DNA of 11,249 bases. Origin: Asaia bogorensis. GTDB lineage: Bacteria; Pseudomonadota; Alphaproteobacteria; Acetobacterales; Acetobacteraceae. The notes beneath the pieces are model-generated. The model made no database searches. It saw only the letters and a program-made list of their open reading frames with translations, and was not told the origin of the DNA. Positions 1-6,034 of this stretch are shown in pieces. Location: assembly GCA_945871455.1 (NCBI GenBank), contig CAMBXJ010000080.1, positions 1 through 11,249 of the forward strand, given 5' to 3'. The translations under genes were made by a program, and so were the position numbers. Position 1 is the first letter of the stretch. Every line of letters begins with the position of its first letter.

Positions 1-360
1 GCGACCGGTCGGGACGATCCGGATTGGGCCGACCCACCACTAGGAAGTGGCGCCAGACCGCGGACCCGAGTGGAGAAAATTCCTAGGGTCGCCGGGGCGA
101 CAGATTTAAACCGGACAGCCGTGGGCTTGACCCGGCAACCCGCGCTTCAGCGGCAGGGGGCAGGTTGCCGGATCAAGTTTGGCAATGACGGTGAGGCGTG
201 TACTCGATCCCACAACTTTGGTTCGCACCCCCGGCCACCACGCCGCCCAACGCAACTCGACGGAGGCCCATCGCGCATTTCAGGTCGTTATCGGGCGGCG
301 GGGACGCCATGACCGCGCGTGTCACGTTACGCCGCTTTTGAACAGCCAAGACAAAAACAG
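1..360. other. Gene-free stretch downstream of dpnI
   Basis: I see no supportable gene here. Short open frames exist on the plus strand (for example from a GTG at 70), but they have no ribosome-binding site or recognisable motif and run across a strong hairpin. No tRNA or rRNA signature was seen. The stretch contains a small CCACT/AGTGG hairpin with an AGGA loop (37-50) and a much stronger inverted repeat at 126-177. It may be the 3' flank of an acquired dpnI segment or the trailer of a gene left of the window. Confidence 0.5.
126..177. repeat. 15-bp inverted repeat, 22-nt loop
   Basis: Arm 126-140 (cttgacccggcaacc) pairs with arm 163-177 (ggttgccggatcaag) with a single mismatch. Read as minus-strand RNA that mismatch becomes a G-U wobble, so the stem is unbroken. 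On the plus strand the second arm is followed by TTT, giving a weak terminator shape for a gene left of the window. On the minus strand it sits about 185 nt past the dpnI stop and could trim or end that transcript. No long T-tract follows on either strand, so its job is open: terminator, transcript-stabilising stem, or remnant of a mobile-element end. Confidence 0.6.
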
Positions 361-1134
361 TCAGCCTTGCAAACGATATGTCCCGCGGGCGGCAAATTCA
401 AGAAATCCATGATCTCGTAGAACCTGAAGTTGCTGGCGTATCTTTTCCTTGATATGCGCGTTGCCAGGGTAGATTTTGCGCAGATCAGCTTCAAATGCAT
501 ATACTTGCTCGAGTCTGAACCTTGGCTCACCAATCGCCTCAATGCATTTGATCACCTCGAGAAGCCATCCTCTTGCCTCGGGAACTCGGAAATCACGAAG
601 GAAGAGTGTCTTTTTCCAATTCTCCCGAACGTCATGCTCCGGCACGACCGCGCGGTTCTTGACGATGGAGATGCGTCCAACCATTGGGATATGGTCGAGA
701 AGGATGTTGCAACCGATCCATCCACGCCGTCGTGCGTGCGGCGAGAGTGGCTTCCTCTCTTCGATAGTATCGGCTGTCAGAAAATGCTTGGGGACCACGA
801 ACAGATCGGTCACCGACAGAGACGGCAGATCGTAATTCAACAGAAGGAGGTTGGGGTTGGTGTTCCCACTGACCCGCGCAACCATGGAGTGGTAAGCACC
901 ATCGGCGATTGTTCGACCGAACGCCTGATGTTGGCTCTTGAGTTCATATTGTTCGGAGCAACGCGTGCAGTGGAAATCCGCTGCTGGCTGATTATTCGCG
1001 AACCTTGCGACGCCATTATTATGACAGTTGACGCAATAGACTTCGCGTCCGGCCCAGGCCTCGGACAGGACCCTGATTTTTTGCGTGGGTCCCAGATAGG
1101 CGTCGGCAATGCGACTCTCGAAAAATAGGTTCAC
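361..1134 (-). CDS. dpnI: DpnI-type methyl-directed restriction endonuclease
   Basis: This is a 257-residue homologue of pneumococcal DpnI, the type IIM enzyme that cuts GATC only when the adenine is methylated. It is collinear from end to end with the DpnI sequence as I recall it. The PD-(D/E)XK core is intact: Asp53, then Glu64-Leu-Lys66, at the same numbers as in DpnI. Zinc cysteines are Cys34/37 and Cys56/59. The RRGWIGCNI stretch carries Trp139, matching the DpnI tryptophan that senses the methyl group. The C-terminal winged-helix domain (about 180-257) holds the HIKEKIRQQLQ helix. The start is GTG at 1134; it gives the same N-terminal length as DpnI, but no good Shine-Dalgarno precedes it and the leader is folded into a hairpin. 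GC is about 53% by hand count, against the mid-60s around it, suggesting horizontal transfer. No partner methylase is present, nor is one needed. It probably acts against phage or plasmid DNA from Dam-positive hosts. The family call is firm; activity is untested. Confidence 0.93.
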   Translation of the reverse strand: MNLFFESRIADAYLGPTQKIRVLSEAWAGREVYCVNCHNNGVARFANNQPAADFHCTRCSEQYELKSQHQAFGRTIADGAYHSMVARVSGNTNPNLLLLNYDLPSLSVTDLFVVPKHFLTADTIEERKPLSPHARRRGWIGCNILLDHIPMVGRISIVKNRAVVPEHDVRENWKKTLFLRDFRVPEARGWLLEVIKCIEAIGEPRFRLEQVYAFEADLRKIYPGNAHIKEKIRQQLQVLRDHGFLEFAARGTYRLQG

Positions 1135-1140
1135 CTGGTC

Positions 1141-1197
1141 AACACTCGTCTCTTCCTTGCCTTGCAGCTGGCAAGCCTATCACGAGAGACGAGTGTT
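1141..1197 (-). promoter_or_regulatory. Nested hairpin in the dpnI leader
   Basis: A perfect 13-bp inverted repeat (1141-1153 aacactcgtctct, 1185-1197 agagacgagtgtt) encloses an inner 6-bp one (1156-1161 cttgcc, 1170-1175 ggcaag). Read on the minus strand, the 3' arm ends six bases before the dpnI GTG. It contains the only purine-rich stretch that could serve for ribosome binding (GAGACGAG, with AAGGAAG just before it), so a folded leader would hide it. It could hold basal translation of a toxic nuclease low, be an operator for a dimeric regulator, or act as a terminator for transcripts arriving from the crotonase gene. No T-tract follows on the minus strand. Confidence 0.6.
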
Positions 1198-1208
1198 TCC
1201 ATGTCGCT

Positions 1209-1245
1209 ATCGGGCTGGCCTTTGTCGAAGACCGGCCAGCCCGAT
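1209..1245 (-). terminator. GC-rich hairpin after crotonase gene
   Basis: A perfect 12-bp inverted repeat (1209-1220 atcgggctggcc, 1234-1245 ggccagcccgat) with a 13-nt loop begins nine bases past the crotonase stop codon. The position and the strong stem suggest transcription termination or 3'-end protection for the CoA-transferase/crotonase transcript. No run of T follows on either strand, so it is not a textbook intrinsic terminator. Confidence 0.5.
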
Positions 1246-1254
1246 CAGCCCAGC

Positions 1255-2070
1255 CTACCGCCCCACAAACACCGGTCGACGCTTTTCCATGAACGCCGTC
1301 CGGCCTTCTTTGTAATCGGCGCTGTTGAAGCAGACCTCGCCCATCTCCTTCACCACCGCCATGTTGCGCTGGCTCTCGTCCTTCAGCATCTCGTTGATCG
1401 TCAGCTTCGATGCCTTGATCGACAACGGCGCGTTCTCCGCGATGGTGCGGGCGATGTCCATCACGGTGCTGTCCAGATCCTCGATTGCCACGCATTGGTT
1501 GATCAGGCCGATGCGTTCCGCTTCCTTCGCATCGATCCGGCGCGCGGTGTAGAGGATCATACGGGCGTGCGCCGGTCCCACCAGATCGATCAGTTTCCGG
1601 ATCGAATCCGCCGCATAGGCTACCGACAGACGCGCGGCCGGAATGCCGAACTGGCTATCCGTTGATGCGATCCGCAGGTCGGTCGCCATGGCGATCGCCA
1701 ATCCGCCGCCCAGGCAGAAGCCGCGGATTTTCGCGATCACCGGCTTCGGGAAAGCGTTGAACTTGTCCCGCCCGACACTGGTGATCCGATCATATTCCCG
1801 CTGCGCATCGGCGTTGGAGCGGTTCTTCGCAAACTGGCTGATATCCGCGCCAGACACGAAAGCCTTGTCGCCCGCGCCCTGCATCACCACGCAGCAGACA
1901 CTGGTGTCCGTCTCGAACTCGCCCAGCACCTCGGCCAGCCCGCCCCACATCTCCATCGACATGGCGTTGCGTTTTTCGGGCTGGTTGAAGGTGATGATCC
2001 CGACCCCGTCCTGTTTCGAGGCCAGGATCCGGCCACTGGCGAAGGATGTGGTTCCGGTGGATTCCAGCAT
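1255..2070 (-). CDS. Crotonase-family protein (enoyl-CoA hydratase/isomerase-like)
   Basis: 271 residues, full length for the crotonase superfamily, which acts on acyl-CoA thioesters in the cytoplasm. The CoA and oxyanion-hole signatures are present: AFVSGADI (about 70-77) and GFCLGGGL (117-124). Where enoyl-CoA hydratase has its two catalytic glutamates (GGGCE and GQPE in rat, Glu144 and Glu164), this protein has Ala125 (GGGLAIAM) and Ala145 (FGIPAARL). A simple hydratase reaction is therefore unlikely; isomerase, decarboxylase, hydrolase or lyase chemistry is possible. The ATG starts one base after the stop of the CoA-transferase upstream, so the two are probably translationally coupled and act on the same CoA ester. 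A GC-rich hairpin follows. The family is sure; the reaction is unknown. Confidence 0.88.
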   Translation of the reverse strand: MLESTGTTSFASGRILASKQDGVGIITFNQPEKRNAMSMEMWGGLAEVLGEFETDTSVCCVVMQGAGDKAFVSGADISQFAKNRSNADAQREYDRITSVGRDKFNAFPKPVIAKIRGFCLGGGLAIAMATDLRIASTDSQFGIPAARLSVAYAADSIRKLIDLVGPAHARMILYTARRIDAKEAERIGLINQCVAIEDLDSTVMDIARTIAENAPLSIKASKLTINEMLKDESQRNMAVVKEMGEVCFNSADYKEGRTAFMEKRRPVFVGR

Positions 2071-2071
2071 C

Positions 2072-3289
2072 TCAGATCACCCCCTTCGCGCGCATCGCCG
2101 CCAGGTCCTCATCGGTGTAGCCGACCGATTTCAGGATTTCCGCCTGATGCTCCCCCGCGTCCGGGGTGTAGGCGCGGATCGCCTTGGAGAAGCCGGAGAT
2201 GTTGATGGCCGACGCCACTACCTCGGCTTCTCCGACATAGGGGCTTTTCATGACCGTTGCCATGCCGAGATGCTTGACCTGCGGGTCGGCGAACACCTGG
2301 TCGATCGTGTAGATCGGGCCGCAGGGGATGCCGTTGGCCTCGAACAATTCGATCCAGTGGTTCGACGGTTTTGTCCGTGTGATCTCGCCGATCGCCGCGT
2401 TGATCGCCTTGCGGTCGTTGGACCGGCCGATCTGGCTTTTCCAGTCCTCGCGTTCCAGCCAGTCCTTGCGCTCGATCGCCTCGCAGAACCGGGCGAACAC
2501 GCGAGACGAGCTGGCGGCGATGTTGATATGGCCGTCGCTGGTGGGGAACACGCCGGTCGGGATGCCGGTCGGGTGGTCGTTGCCGGCCTGGCCCGCGACT
2601 TCCTTTTCCATCAGCCAACGACTGGCCTGGAAATCGAGCATGAAGATCTGCGCTTCCAACAGCGACGTCGTGACCCAGCGGCCGACGCCGGTGCGTTCCC
2701 GGTCATAGATCGCCATCATGCAGCCCAGAGCCAGCAGGTTGCCGGCGGTCAGGTCGTCGATCGGAATGCCGACACGCATCGGGCCGCGGCCGGGTTCGCC
2801 GGTGATGGTCATCAGCCCGCCCATGCCCTGGGCGATCTGATCGACGCCGGCGCGCGGCCCGTAAGGGCCGTCCTGCCCGAAGCCCGAGATGCTGCCGTAA
2901 ACGATGCGCGGATTGACCGCCTTCACGTCGTCATACGACACCTTCAACCGGTGCTTCACGTTGGCGCGCATGTTCTCCAGGATCACGTCGGCGGTTTTCA
3001 CCAGCTTCATGAACGCCGCGTGGCCTTCCGGCGTCTTCAGGTTCAACGTGATCGCGCGCTTGTTGCGGTGCAGGTTCTGGAAGTCGAAGCCGTGCCGACG
3101 GCCGGTCACGCCCTCGGCTTCCTCGGTCGGCGGCTCGATCCGGATCACATTGGCGCCCCAGTCCCCGAAATGGCGGACCGCGGTGGGTCCCGCGCGGGCG
3201 AGCGTCAGGTCCAGCACGGTGATGCCGTTCAACGGCAAACGTGTCTCGCTGGCGGCGAACAGGGCCTTATCGGCGGGGCTTTCAGGCAT
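2072..3289 (-). CDS. CaiB/BaiF family (class III) CoA-transferase
   Basis: 405 residues, typical of the family that moves CoA between carboxylic acids through an aspartyl-CoA anhydride. The N-terminal Rossmann-like part shows LPLNGITVLDLT (18-29), the GDWGANVIRIEPP nucleotide-end motif (42-54) and HRNKRAITLNLK (74-85). YGSISGFGQDGPY (131-143) and the catalytic-Asp motif VGIPIDDLTAG (173-183; Asp179 most likely) follow, then GVFPTSDGHINIA in the C-terminal half. The ATG has an ideal Shine-Dalgarno (AGGAGG) seven bases upstream. The next gene, a crotonase, begins one base after this stop, so they form a two-gene operon that would activate an organic acid as its CoA ester and then transform it. 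The substrate cannot be read from sequence; formyl-CoA, carnitine, succinyl and aromatic-acid transferases all share these motifs. Confidence 0.9.
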   Translation of the reverse strand: MPESPADKALFAASETRLPLNGITVLDLTLARAGPTAVRHFGDWGANVIRIEPPTEEAEGVTGRRHGFDFQNLHRNKRAITLNLKTPEGHAAFMKLVKTADVILENMRANVKHRLKVSYDDVKAVNPRIVYGSISGFGQDGPYGPRAGVDQIAQGMGGLMTITGEPGRGPMRVGIPIDDLTAGNLLALGCMMAIYDRERTGVGRWVTTSLLEAQIFMLDFQASRWLMEKEVAGQAGNDHPTGIPTGVFPTSDGHINIAASSSRVFARFCEAIERKDWLEREDWKSQIGRSNDRKAINAAIGEITRTKPSNHWIELFEANGIPCGPIYTIDQVFADPQVKHLGMATVMKSPYVGEAEVVASAINISGFSKAIRAYTPDAGEHQAEILKSVGYTDEDLAAMRAKGVI

Positions 3290-3296
3290 TTTGGGT

Positions 3297-3302
3297 CCTC
3301 CT
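3297..3302 (-). promoter_or_regulatory. Shine-Dalgarno of the CoA-transferase gene
   Basis: A perfect AGGAGG on the minus strand, seven bases before the ATG at 3289. It fixes the start of the CoA-transferase and predicts efficient translation of the two-gene unit. Confidence 0.85.
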
Positions 3303-3357
3303 GGGTGTGTTGGCGCTACTTTCCGCCGCTATCGCCCGACACTCAAGAGGCGCCGTG

Positions 3358-3957
3358 TCAGGGCCCCGGGGGAGAGGGCAGCGGGACCAGCCGGGTGCCG
3401 CGATACAGATCGTGCAACCGGATGGTCAGATCGATGCTTTCCAGCGTGAAATCGCCTGCATCGACGGTCGTCGGCTCACCGGGCCAGGCGCCGTCGTCCT
3501 GCCGGCGCAGCAACACCGCACCGATCCGGCTGCTCTGCACGATCAGGATTTCCCGCAGGCTGGGAATGGTGGTGTAGGACCAGATATTCGTCCAGGTTTC
3601 CCGCTGGTTGCTCGGCGAAAGAACTTCGATCGCCAGGATGACACCCGCAACCGCATGCTCCTCCTGCTCATAGGGCGTGCAGGTCACGCCCAGGTCGGGG
3701 ATGCGGAAATTGGTGGCGGACCGGATGCGCGGAACCAGGCCCGGGGCGTTGATGACCGAGCAGCGACCGCCGGTTGCGTCGAGGTGGTTGCCGAGCATTT
3801 GCGATAAACGCGCCTGCATGATCCCATGGGTTCGGCTGGCCGGTGCCATCGCCTGCGCCTCCCCGTCAACCAGTTGCCATGTCCTGTCGTCGGGTGCGTC
3901 CCAGACCAGGAACTCCTCGACGGTCATCAGAGGTGGGATGTCCAGGGCGTATGACAT
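3358..3957 (-). CDS. Uma2 family (DUF820) putative PD-(D/E)XK nuclease
   Basis: 199 residues, the usual Uma2 length. Landmarks in order: the MTVEEFLVWDAPDD opening (11-24), QLVDGEAQAMAPAS (28-41), RIPDLGVTC (85-93; Pro87-Asp88) and AIEVLSPSN (109-117; Glu111), then IPSLREILIV (131-140). These are the acidic positions of the restriction-endonuclease-like fold. The lysine usually found in the EKF-xx-Y helix after LSPS appears to be Asn124 here (TNIWSY), so catalysis by the usual constellation is doubtful; I recall similar variants in acetic acid bacteria. The biological role of Uma2 proteins is unknown. The ATG has AGGA about nine bases upstream. The gene ends 68 bp before the CoA-transferase start on the same strand, so some read-through is possible, but no functional link is evident. 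Confidence 0.85.
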   Translation of the reverse strand: MSYALDIPPLMTVEEFLVWDAPDDRTWQLVDGEAQAMAPASRTHGIMQARLSQMLGNHLDATGGRCSVINAPGLVPRIRSATNFRIPDLGVTCTPYEQEEHAVAGVILAIEVLSPSNQRETWTNIWSYTTIPSLREILIVQSSRIGAVLLRRQDDGAWPGEPTTVDAGDFTLESIDLTIRLHDLYRGTRLVPLPSPPGP

Positions 3958-4005
3958 GGACCGTTCCTAGCACAATCCGCTCGCGGGGCACCACGGATCG
4001 TTGTC

Positions 4006-4053
4006 GGACGCGGCGGGGGCGGGTCCCGAGGGACGCCGCACTCCGCCGCATCC
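4006..4053 (-). terminator. Candidate hairpin after the His-rich cupin gene
   Basis: Arms 4006-4016 (ggacgcggcgg) and 4043-4053 (ccgccgcatcc) pair over 11 bp with one mismatch that is a G-U wobble in minus-strand RNA. It begins nine bases past the cupin stop. There is no T-tract, and the GC-richness of the area makes chance pairing quite possible. Confidence 0.3.
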
Positions 4054-4061
4054 GCCAAGGG

Positions 4062-4613
4062 TCACGGCTGCTTGTGGATCGGATCGACCCAGAACACCGC
4101 TTCCGGCACTTCCACCGGTTCGATGTCCAGGTTCACCACCACGGCCTCGTTGTCGCTGCGGACCAGAACACATTCCAGCGTCTCATCCGTGCTGGCGTTG
4201 ATTTCCTGGTGCGGCACGTAAGGCGGCACGAAGATGAAGTCGCCGGCTTCGGCCTCGGCGACGAATTCCAGCTTCTCGCCCCAGCGCATGCGGGCCTTGC
4301 CGCGCACGACATAGATCACGCTCTCCAAGGCGCCGTGGTGATGCACGCCGGTCTTCGCGTTGGCATAGATGCTGACGGTACCAGCCCAGATCTTCTGCGC
4401 GCCGACCCTCGCGGCATTGATCGCAGCGGCGCGGTTCATGCCAGGGGTTTGAGCGGTGTTGGTGTCCAACTGGTCGGCCTTGATCACCCGCACACCGTGC
4501 AGGCGCCAGTCGATCGTGCCGGGGGCCGGCGGACCATCGTGGTGGTGGTCGTGCCCATGGGAATGATCATGGGAATGCCCGTGGGCATGATCATTGTCGT
4601 GGCTGTGGCTCAT
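4062..4613 (-). CDS. Cupin-domain protein with histidine-rich N-terminus
   Basis: 183 residues, single cupin barrel. Motif 1 is GVHHHGALESVIYVVRG (89-105), giving metal ligands His91, His93 and Glu97. Motif 2 is GDFIFVPPYVPHQEIN (124-139), giving His135. The barrel is therefore likely a mononuclear metal site. The first 26 residues contain 12 histidines alternating with Ser, Asp and Gly, with no signal peptide; such tails bind nickel, zinc or cobalt in metallochaperones and transporters, so metal storage or delivery to the barrel is plausible. The ATG has GGAG seven bases upstream. The gene is divergent from the Nudix-like gene across a short intergenic region. Enzyme, sugar-isomerase-like or sensory roles cannot be told apart from sequence. 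Confidence 0.85.
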   Translation of the reverse strand: MSHSHDNDHAHGHSHDHSHGHDHHHDGPPAPGTIDWRLHGVRVIKADQLDTNTAQTPGMNRAAAINAARVGAQKIWAGTVSIYANAKTGVHHHGALESVIYVVRGKARMRWGEKLEFVAEAEAGDFIFVPPYVPHQEINASTDETLECVLVRSDNEAVVVNLDIEPVEVPEAVFWVDPIHKQP

Positions 4614-4747
4614 GGCGTGTCTCCACTGGATCGGCGGTCCCGGGTCTTTTCGCGCGTCTGGCGCAACAGCGAAAGCCCCTGCCCGAAAGATGTGGTCACG
4701 CGACGCGGGTCGGCATAAGCGTGAACGGAGGCCGGCGGAGAGGCAGG
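4614..4747. promoter_or_regulatory. Divergent intergenic region, cupin / Nudix-like
   Basis: These 134 bp separate two divergently read genes and must hold the start signals of at least the plus-strand one. The cupin Shine-Dalgarno (GGAG, minus, 4621-4624) and the Nudix one (GGAG, plus, 4737-4740) are visible. I found no confident -35/-10 pair on either strand. Confidence 0.4.
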
Positions 4748-5605
4748 GTGGACGGATTTGTCGTGCATGAAATCGCGGCCGATGTGGTGGTGCGGGTCAC
4801 GCGGCCGATGCCCGACCTCTCACCGGCGCTCGACCAGGCGGTGGAGCGCTTGTGGCGGGCGGCATGCCAACGTGTGTCGTCGGGCGGCGCCGGACAGTTG
4901 TTCAACGGCCGGGTATTCAGCGCCGATCGCATTACCCGGTCCGACATCACCGGCCATATGACGGAATTTCGCCGCATCGTCGCGCAGATGGACGACCCGT
5001 CGCTGGCGGAGGCATTGGACCTGCGCCCGTTGGCCGTGTGCGGCGTGCTGAGGTGCGCGGGAAGTGGCGTGCTGAGGTGCGCGGGGAGTGACGTGCTGAC
5101 GTGCGCGGGGAGTGGCTTGCTGCGTTCCGCGGGCGGTGGCGTGCTGCATTCCGCGGGCGGGGTGGTCATCGGGCGTCGGCCTTCCGCGGCGGTCTATCAG
5201 CCCGGCATGTGGCAATTGCCCCCGGCCGGCAGCGTCGACGCCAACGCGTTGCGGCCCGACAACCGCATCGATCTGGCCGGCCAGATCCTGGCCGAACTGC
5301 ATGAGGAACTGGGGCTGTCCCCCATCGATGTCAGCGCGCCGGTGCCGCTGTGCATCGTCGAGCATCCGGGCAGCCGAGTCGCCGATCTGGGGCTGGCCAT
5401 GACCACGCATTTGGATGCCGATACGATCCGTGCAACCCACCAGGCCAGCGGCAACACCGAATACGACCCGCTGCTGGTGGTCCCGGACGCCGAGCTTGCG
5501 GCGTTCGTTGCCTCCGCCGGTGCCGATTTGGTTCCGCCGGCGCGGGAGTTTCTGGCGCGGATCGGGTTGCTGCCTTACGGGCTTTCCCCGCCCGCCGGTC
5601 CATAG
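4748..5605 (+). CDS. Nudix-like hydrolase with internal octapeptide repeats
   Basis: 285 residues from the GTG at 4748, chosen because GGAG lies seven bases upstream; an in-frame GTG at 4721 lacks one. LFNGRVFSADRI (51-62) resembles the N-terminal part of NUDT22-like, UDP-sugar-type Nudix proteins. The Nudix region is VVIGRRP (139-145), GMWQLPPAGSVD (153-164) and LAELHEELGLS (181-191). The box is relaxed: the Arg of REUXEEXGU is Ala182, and roughly seven extra residues sit between the leading Gly161 and that helix, while Glu183, Glu186 and Glu187 remain to bind metal. Residues 99-138 are five copies of an eight-residue unit (GVLRCAGS to GVLHSAGG) inserted just before the VVIGRR strand. Its 3' end overlaps the convergent cupin gene by 31 bp. 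A phosphoanhydride-hydrolase role is inferred; the substrate is unknown. Confidence 0.75.
   Translation: MDGFVVHEIAADVVVRVTRPMPDLSPALDQAVERLWRAACQRVSSGGAGQLFNGRVFSADRITRSDITGHMTEFRRIVAQMDDPSLAEALDLRPLAVCGVLRCAGSGVLRCAGSDVLTCAGSGLLRSAGGGVLHSAGGVVIGRRPSAAVYQPGMWQLPPAGSVDANALRPDNRIDLAGQILAELHEELGLSPIDVSAPVPLCIVEHPGSRVADLGLAMTTHLDADTIRATHQASGNTEYDPLLVVPDAELAAFVASAGADLVPPAREFLARIGLLPYGLSPPAGP
5042..5161 (+). repeat. 5 x 24-bp tandem repeat inside the Nudix-like gene
   Basis: Units start at 5042, 5066, 5090, 5114 and 5138. The first two differ by one base; the fourth and fifth have drifted (tgctgcgttccgcgggcggt type). The 24-bp period keeps frame and encodes GVLRCAGS, GVLRCAGS, DVLTCAGS, GLLRSAGG, GVLHSAGG. 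The high identity of the first copies indicates recent duplication. Confidence 0.95.
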
Positions 5606-5913
5606 AAGATCACCCAGGTGGCGAAGTCGTCGGAAAAATCCTCAAACCGATGCGGCACATGGGCAGCAACGAACAGCGCGTCGCCGGGTTTGAACGCCAC
5701 ATGTTCATCGCCGCGCCGGAACCAGCCGGACCCGGAGACCACGACATAGACCTCGTCCTTGTCATGCGGGGTCTGCGGGTCCTGCCCAGGGGGCGCATAC
5801 CAGCGCAGTTCCATGCTGCCATGTCGCAGCATCAGCGCCGAAAGCCGGCCCGGTTCCAAGGGCGTGGCGCCGGCCGTGTCGCGAGCAATCAACGCGGGGG
5901 CAGGGGTGGTCAT
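5575..5913 (-). CDS. Small single-domain cupin protein
   Basis: 112 residues, a minimal cupin barrel. Motif 1 is HDKDEVYVVVSGSG (50-63; ligands His50 and Glu54) and motif 2 is PGDALFVAAHVPHRF (76-90; His88). The first metal position lacks the paired His, as in many cupin_2 proteins. No signal peptide or second domain is seen. GGAG lies eight bases before the ATG. The stop codon lies inside the last codons of the convergent Nudix-like gene (31-bp overlap). Between its start and the end of mltG are about 120 bp with no clear promoter. The substrate is unknown; a small-molecule binding or dioxygenase-like role is possible. Confidence 0.85.
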   Translation of the reverse strand: MTTPAPALIARDTAGATPLEPGRLSALMLRHGSMELRWYAPPGQDPQTPHDKDEVYVVVSGSGWFRRGDEHVAFKPGDALFVAAHVPHRFEDFSDDFATWVIFYGPAGGESP

Positions 5914-6034
5914 GGCGGTTCTCCGTTACGAGTATTCAGGGGGGGCGCGGCCTTCCTGGCGCGCGGGCATCTCGGGTCGGGCCAACAGATAGAGCCGTCG
6001 GATCAGCGATAAAGGCTCCAATCCCGCCACAGCA

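Noticed and set aside
1..60. Possible tRNA or attachment site at the left edge
   Set aside because: No TTCGA-type T-loop, acceptor pairing or CCA end could be found on either strand.
70..312. 80-codon plus-strand frame near the left edge
   Set aside because: It has a GTG start without a ribosome site, runs through the 126-177 hairpin, and resembles no family.
430..1128. 232-codon plus-strand frame opposite dpnI
   Set aside because: The minus strand matches DpnI end to end; the plus frame has no recognisable motif.
1643..3577. 644-codon open frame on the plus strand
   Set aside because: It lies antisense to the crotonase, CoA-transferase and Uma2 genes. Its Arg/His/Asp-rich translation is typical of shadows of high-GC genes and shows no domain.
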